DNA of 35,067 nucleotides from SIG587 sp045531585 (lineage in GTDB: Bacteria > Bacillota > Clostridia > Oscillospirales > Acutalibacteraceae): positions 1 to 35,067 of the forward strand of contig JAZSEH010000029.1 in assembly GCA_045531585.1 (NCBI GenBank). Reading direction: 5' to 3'. Under the pieces are notes generated by a model. That model had not been told where the DNA came from. It made no database searches and saw only the letters and a program-made list of their open reading frames with translations. Below are positions 30,959 through 35,067 of the stretch, one piece after another (position 1 is the stretch's first letter; each line of letters begins with the position of its first letter). The position numbers and the translations under genes are program-made.

Positions 30959-31705
30959 ATGTTAAATGTATCCCACGTAACAAAACAATATGCAAAGGTG
31001 ACAGCTTGCAATGATGTAAGTTTTCACTTAGATCCCGGTAGCGTTACCGTTCTGCTGGGTCCGAATGGTGCAGGCAAAAGCACCATTATGAAGTCTATCA
31101 TCGGTTTTCTGCGCTATGATGGAGAAATCACAGTTGGAGGTTTTCCCAACAAGACTACCGATGCCCGGAGATTGCTCGGTTACATACCAGAAATGCCCTC
31201 CCTCTATCCGAACTTGACTGTATCGGAACACATGGAGTTTTTGGCTCGTGCTTACCGTTTGACAGATTACAAACAGCGAGTGGACGAGTTGTTTGACCGT
31301 TTTGAACTGAATGATAAGCGAAAGAAATTCGGTGACGAGCTTTCCAAGGGTATGCAGCAAAAGCTGAACATCTGCCTCGGATTGCTGTCGGAACCCAAGA
31401 TGCTGCTGCTCGATGAACCCATGATCGGATTAGACCCCCATGCTATTAAGCAACTCAAGAGCATCATCGAGCAGATGCGTAATGACGGAAAGACTCTGCT
31501 CGTCAGCACCCACATTATTGACAGCGTGGATATGCTTTGGGATCGCACGATTATCATGCAGGACGGTCAGATTCGTGCCAACTTGACTCGTGAGGAATTG
31601 GAGCAGGATGGCAGAACGCTGGAACAGCTATTCTTTGATGTAACAGAGGGAATCGGTCGGGACGCTATGTCGCACAGTGAGGATACCTCATCCCAGGAGG
31701 GCTGA
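30959..31705 (+). CDS. ABC transporter ATP-binding protein
   Basis: A 248-residue ATPase of the ABC-2/NatA type. Walker A 'GPNGAGKST' (about 36-44), Q-loop region 'LGYIPEMPSLYPNLTV', signature 'LSKGMQQKLNICLGLL' (about 133-148), Walker B 'MLLLDEPMIGLD', H-loop 'VSTHI'. All catalytic residues are in place. The ATG follows AGAGAGGAAATG. The stop is 4 bp upstream of the permease ATG, so the two are coupled. Probably exports a peptide, lipid or drug, or gives self-protection; substrate unknown. Composition fits the mobile island. Confidence 0.93.
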   Translation: MLNVSHVTKQYAKVTACNDVSFHLDPGSVTVLLGPNGAGKSTIMKSIIGFLRYDGEITVGGFPNKTTDARRLLGYIPEMPSLYPNLTVSEHMEFLARAYRLTDYKQRVDELFDRFELNDKRKKFGDELSKGMQQKLNICLGLLSEPKMLLLDEPMIGLDPHAIKQLKSIIEQMRNDGKTLLVSTHIIDSVDMLWDRTIIMQDGQIRANLTREELEQDGRTLEQLFFDVTEGIGRDAMSHSEDTSSQEG

Positions 31706-31709
31706 TTCT

Positions 31710-34349
31710 ATGAGACTATTTGGATATTACGCATGGCACTCATTCATAAATCAGCTACGTAAGCTCTTCAAAACATGGGTGCTGATTTTCCTTGTTGCTT
31801 GTATGGCGATTGGCGTTTTGATCGGTGTGGGCGCTGCCATGTTGGACGATGCAGCCGGTGGAGATGAAGAAATCGTTGAGAGCGAGGTGGTTGAAGAGGA
31901 AGAGCCCGGGGCTTTGGAACAGTTAGGCATGGAACCGGAAGGATTTGTCGAGCTTATCGCAGGTGGGATTATTCTTGTGTATTTTGTCTTTCAAGCAATC
32001 GGTGCTGACAAAAATGGCAGCCGAATCTTTCTGCCCGCCGACGTGAATCTGTTATTCTCGTCACCTATGAAGCCGCAGTCTGTTCTGCTGTTTCGGCTAA
32101 TGACGCAGCTTGGCACAAGTATTCTGGCAAGTGTGTATCTATTATTCCAACTGCCAAATTTGGTACTTAATCTTGGATTGAGCATCTGGGTGGCACTGGC
32201 AATGATTGCTACATGGTGTCTGACAATCGTTATCGGTAAGCTGCTACAGATTCTTTTGTATATCGTATGCTCCACCCATATGAAGCTGAAAAATCATCTT
32301 CGTAATGGTGTTTATGCGTTTCTTCTGGTGATTGCAGGCGCTTATCTTCTGTACTGGAAGACAAGCGGAGATCATTATTTGATAGCAGCTACAGGCTTCT
32401 TCAATAGTTCGGTTTCTCGTTTTGTTCCGCTGTGGGGTTGGCTGAAGGGATTCTGTATGTTTGGCATAGAGGGTAACATTGTGGGGCTGCTGGTGAGTTT
32501 TGCCGCAATCGTAGTTGGCGGTGTCCTGCTCACCTATATCATTTGGCACATTAAGGCAGACTTTTATGAGGACGCTATGGCTAAGTCCGAGGAAACGGCG
32601 GAGCTGCTTGCTGCCGCACAGTCGCAAAAGGGCGGTGTTGCCATTGTCAAGCGCAAGAAAGACCGCAGCGACAATCTGCGGCGGGATGGTATGCGACACG
32701 GTTCCGGTGCAAACGTATTTTTCCATAAAGCTATGTACAACCGTTTCCGTTTTGCCCACTTCGGTATTTTTACAAAGACCTCGGAAACATATCTTGTCGC
32801 AGCAGTTGGTGCTGCCGTTCTGTGCCGCTTTGTCATCCAGACAGAGGGTTTGATTCCTGTCATTTTGACATTGGGTGTTCTTACTTTCTTCCGTGCTATG
32901 GGTAATCCTCTGGAACAGGATACGCAGATGGATCATTTCTTGCTGATTCCGGAAAGCACTTGGGGCAAGCTGTTTTGGTCGTTGATGGGCGGTACTGCAA
33001 ATTGTTTCTTGGATTTGTTGCCTGCGGTGATCTTTTCGGCACTTTTGTTGGGCGAGAATGTGTTGATTGCTCTGGCATGGCTCCCACTGATTGTTTCGGT
33101 TGATTTCTTTGCAACGACGGTCGGGGCGTTTATCGGATTTTCTGTTCCGGTATCTGCAGGCAAAATGGTGAAGCAGTTGGTTCAGATCATGTTTATTTAC
33201 TTTGGTCTCCTGCCGGATGTCGCTATCATGGCGATAGGTCTGACCTTTGACCAGCCGGTATTAGCTGCCGTTGGATGCACGATCATCAATGTTCTGCTTG
33301 GCTTGGTGTTCTTCTTCCTGTCACCGCTGTTCCTCGAACCAAAGGACGGCAAGAAATACGCACCGGAAATGCCCTTTACAGGAGATCTTAATGAAGCTAA
33401 GAAACATTTTGCAAAGCTCGGTATCGGTACTTTTTCAATTCTTGGCATAGGCACCGTTGCTCAGATTCTTCTGGTGTATGTAATCGGAGCTGTATGCCCG
33501 CAAGTGATGGAGCATTCTTGGGGAATGTGGCTTATCACCTTTGCACCGCTTTATTTGATAGCGGTTCCCATTGGGCTGTTGCTTCTGCGTAAAGTTCCTA
33601 CCAAACCTCTGGAAAAGCATGATTTGAAACCGAGCAGATATATTGTTACGGCTATCATCTGCATCTTTATGATGTACGCCGGTAATATACTTGGCACGAT
33701 CATTACTGCTCTGCTGCAACTGCTGCCCGGAGTGTCCGCAGGGAACCCGATCTTGGGTTACGCCACAGATAATGCGCTCCTTCCTAAAGTGCTGTTTATG
33801 GTGATCCTGGCTCCTGTGATTGAGGAGTATATCTTCCGCAAGCAGCTAATTGACCGTATGCACATCTATGGAGAAAAGCTGGCTGTCATTACCTCTGCTC
33901 TGATGTTTGGCTTGTTCCACGGAAACCTGTCTCAGCTTTTCTATGCCTTTGCATTGGGGTTGGTCTTTGGCTATGTGTATCTGAAAACCGGAAAGCTTCG
34001 GTACAGCATCGGTCTTCATATGCTAATAAACCTTATTGGCAGCGTAATCGGACCGCTGTTTTTAGAGAAAATTGCTGTTCTGGATACGATGGAAACCTTG
34101 GACTTAGCAGCTTTGGAGCCGATCATGCCGTGGCTTATTGGCTTCGGTGCTTATGTGGTGGTGCTGATCGGACTTGCTATTGCTGGGCTTGTCCTTCTGT
34201 GCATCAATAAGCGCAGAGTATCCTTTGCACAGACAGAAATGGACTTGCCCAAGGGAAGTCGGTTTAAGACAGTTTATATGAATGTAGGTATGATTCTATT
34301 AGTCATCAGTTGCATGGCACTGATTATGGCCAGTGTGATATCGCTATAA
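31710..34349 (+). CDS. ABC permease fused to CPBP intramembrane protease
   Basis: An 879-residue polytopic protein. The N-terminal ~620 residues form an ABC-2-type exporter permease: a first membrane helix, an acidic extracytoplasmic segment ('VESEVVEEEEPGALEQ', about 65-80), then many helices. The C-terminal ~230 residues are a CPBP (CAAX-protease and bacteriocin-processing) domain with all active-site motifs: 'EEYIFRK' (EExxxR, about 699-705), 'FGLFHGN' (FxxxH) and 'HMLINL' (HxxxN). The ATG at 31710 follows AGGAGG; an in-frame codon at 31677 lies inside the ATPase gene. Fusion of permease and CPBP is known in Firmicutes. CPBP proteins serve in bacteriocin maturation or immunity, so export coupled with processing is a reasonable guess. 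Confidence 0.9.
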   Translation: MRLFGYYAWHSFINQLRKLFKTWVLIFLVACMAIGVLIGVGAAMLDDAAGGDEEIVESEVVEEEEPGALEQLGMEPEGFVELIAGGIILVYFVFQAIGADKNGSRIFLPADVNLLFSSPMKPQSVLLFRLMTQLGTSILASVYLLFQLPNLVLNLGLSIWVALAMIATWCLTIVIGKLLQILLYIVCSTHMKLKNHLRNGVYAFLLVIAGAYLLYWKTSGDHYLIAATGFFNSSVSRFVPLWGWLKGFCMFGIEGNIVGLLVSFAAIVVGGVLLTYIIWHIKADFYEDAMAKSEETAELLAAAQSQKGGVAIVKRKKDRSDNLRRDGMRHGSGANVFFHKAMYNRFRFAHFGIFTKTSETYLVAAVGAAVLCRFVIQTEGLIPVILTLGVLTFFRAMGNPLEQDTQMDHFLLIPESTWGKLFWSLMGGTANCFLDLLPAVIFSALLLGENVLIALAWLPLIVSVDFFATTVGAFIGFSVPVSAGKMVKQLVQIMFIYFGLLPDVAIMAIGLTFDQPVLAAVGCTIINVLLGLVFFFLSPLFLEPKDGKKYAPEMPFTGDLNEAKKHFAKLGIGTFSILGIGTVAQILLVYVIGAVCPQVMEHSWGMWLITFAPLYLIAVPIGLLLLRKVPTKPLEKHDLKPSRYIVTAIICIFMMYAGNILGTIITALLQLLPGVSAGNPILGYATDNALLPKVLFMVILAPVIEEYIFRKQLIDRMHIYGEKLAVITSALMFGLFHGNLSQLFYAFALGLVFGYVYLKTGKLRYSIGLHMLINLIGSVIGPLFLEKIAVLDTMETLDLAALEPIMPWLIGFGAYVVVLIGLAIAGLVLLCINKRRVSFAQTEMDLPKGSRFKTVYMNVGMILLVISCMALIMASVISL

Positions 34350-34371
34350 TATCATACATACAATGCAAAAT

Positions 34372-34464
34372 TTGCCGCAAGTCTTTTTTGGAAAAATTGT
34401 ATTGCGGCAAAATGAAAACCGCTGTATTTTTCATCCTCGCAAGGATGGAGATTACAGCGGTTTT
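34372..34464 (+). terminator. Hairpins ending the ABC exporter operon
   Basis: First stem TTGCCGCAA (34372-34380) with TTGCGGCAA (34402-34410). Second, longer: AAAACCGCTGTA (34415-34426) with TACAGCGGTTTT (34453-34464), enclosing CATCC (34432-34436)/GGATG (34443-34447). The second is followed by GTATTTTC and is the likely terminator. Confidence 0.6.
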
Positions 34465-34538
34465 GTATTTTCTGAGGAAAGGTGTCAAACTGCATTTTTA
34501 CAGTTTGGGTACCATTTTCGAGGAAAATATACGGGTGT

Positions 34539-34772
34539 CCAGAGGGGCGCAGCTCCTTGGCTCTGGGTTTCCAATAGGGGCGAGAAGCATCCCTGATGGC
34601 ACACGATTTTGCTTGCAAAGTCTAGTGTGTTATACCTTTTGCGACCACTGACGCTGGAAAGGGGCTGTCCCACGCTCGACAGACACTTTTCGGCGTCAGC
34701 AGAACAGGCGGATTTTGTGGGCTGTAAGGTAAAAAAGACAAGGAATTTGCTATAAGCAAAATCCGCCTGTTC
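34539..34772. repeat. Hairpin-rich intergenic stretch in the island
   Basis: The ~515 bp between the permease (34349) and the partial gene (34866) has no supported reading frame but several stems: CCAGAG with CTCTGG (about 34539-34566); CACAC..TTTGC with GCAAA..GTGTG (about 34601-34630); CTGACGC (34648-34654) with GCGTCAG (34693-34699), enclosing CTGTC/GACAG; and GAACAGGCGGATTTTG (34702-34717) with CAAAATCCGCCTGTTC (34757-34772), a 16-bp perfect arm. It may be a dispersed repeat, a transfer origin or a long structured RNA. Confidence 0.6.
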
Positions 34773-34865
34773 GGGGGTAGTTGGCATAGGAAATCTTGTA
34801 GCTGTGCGGAAAGATTTTCTGTGCCAACGGGGGCGCAAGAGGTATATAAAAACCCGCCGCAGCGA

Positions 34866-35067
34866 TCAGCTCCTGTATCGTATTTTCTCCTGCTCCAACT
34901 CAAAGGGAATTGTCAATTTCTTCGGAAGCTCACTCATGGAGAGTTTCAGAATTTGACGGATTGCAATTTTCGCAAACACGTTCGTTCTGCTCAAATCGCC
35001 GTCTGCCAGCTTTACGATCTTCGCTGTTCCGGCAGAAAAGTCAAAACGGATTTCTCCCCATTCATCG
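34866..35067 (-). CDS. Partial gene of the island, C-terminal 66 residues
   Basis: An open minus-strand frame entering from the right edge and ending TGA at 34868-34866. Visible protein: 'DEWGEIRFDFSAGTAKIVKL', 'ADGDLSRTNVFAKIAIRQIL', 'KLSMSELPKKLTIPFELEQE', 'KIRYRS'. It looks like real coding sequence (G+C-rich, ordered charge pattern), and the start lies outside the window. I do not recognise the family; it resembles small hypothetical proteins of gut Firmicutes conjugative elements. Confidence 0.55.
   Translation of the reverse strand, partial: DEWGEIRFDFSAGTAKIVKLADGDLSRTNVFAKIAIRQILKLSMSELPKKLTIPFELEQEKIRYRS

Larger units (their letters stand above)
29850..35067 (+). mobile_element. Left part of a probable integrated element in rlmD
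   Basis: From the rlmD tail to the window end the DNA is clearly richer in G+C and uses other codons (CTG, GAG, ATC) than the backbone. It carries DUF6061, structured RNA copy B, an ABC exporter with a CPBP fusion, a hairpin-rich intergenic stretch and a partial gene. No integrase, relaxase or conjugation gene is in the visible part; the right end is outside. Whether it is an intact ICE or a remnant cannot be told. Confidence 0.5.

Noticed and set aside
32244..32936. Long minus-strand frame (230 codons) inside the permease gene
   Set aside because: Antisense to a well-supported permease; composition is the mirror of membrane-protein codons and no start signal was found.
1..35067. CRISPR array, tRNA or rRNA genes
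   Set aside because: No regularly spaced direct repeats and no recognisable tRNA or rRNA sequence were seen on either strand.

Overview
The window looks like chromosome from a low-GC, endospore-forming Clostridia (Bacillota) bacterium, probably an uncultured gut-type Oscillospirales or Eubacteriales lineage. The evidence is a cluster of sporulation genes (3' part of sigG, ylmC/ymxH-like, spoIVB, spo0A, yunB), sigma-A-type promoters of TTGNNN-17-TATAAT form, strong AGGAGG ribosome sites, and U-tract terminators. No tRNA, rRNA, CRISPR array or insertion-sequence transposase was seen. The taxon is an inference from gene content only.

Layout. 1-5.9 kb: DUF2812-type membrane protein, FliB-like methylase, PAP2 phosphatase, and a Gfo/Idh dehydrogenase plus sugar isomerase operon divergent from an AraC regulator. 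5.9-9.6 kb: a 47-codon ORF and a serine recombinase end 23 bp before the 3' part of sigG. Only sigma regions 3-4 are present; the 5' half of sigG is not in the window. ylmC/ymxH and spoIVB follow. 9.6-13.1 kb: hairpin repeats, a structured small RNA, a TPR/YwqG-like membrane protein and a sugar isomerase lie between spoIVB and spo0A, which are adjacent in Bacillus subtilis. 13.1-15.6 kb: spo0A with upstream 0A boxes, a cytidylate-kinase-like gene, yunB. 15.6-22.5 kb: a PocR/AraC regulator divergent from nagB, then a zinc-ribbon ABC exporter / DUF1854 / zinc-ribbon ABC exporter operon. 22.5-28.4 kb: DUF4380-like and tmcAL genes, an ackA-galactokinase-like operon, and a two-gene chromate transporter. 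28.5-35.1 kb: rlmD, whose 3' end has been replaced by a compositionally different tail that starts a mobile island (DUF6061, second copy of the small RNA, ABC exporter with a permease-CPBP protease fusion, a hairpin-rich stretch, and a gene running off the end).

Two observations stand out. First, sigG is split at the end of a serine recombinase gene. Its remaining reading frame is clean, which suggests a DNA rearrangement like the sigK skin element but in a forespore sigma gene. Second, two independently promoted copies of one structured RNA (9765-9979 and 30495-30698) share helices that differ in sequence but keep pairing, a conserved loop-to-downstream pseudoknot, and a TTCG-capped terminator. 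They sit in unrelated contexts. A further oddity is that five genes start at a TTG formed by the end of a run of seven or eight T directly after the ribosome site.
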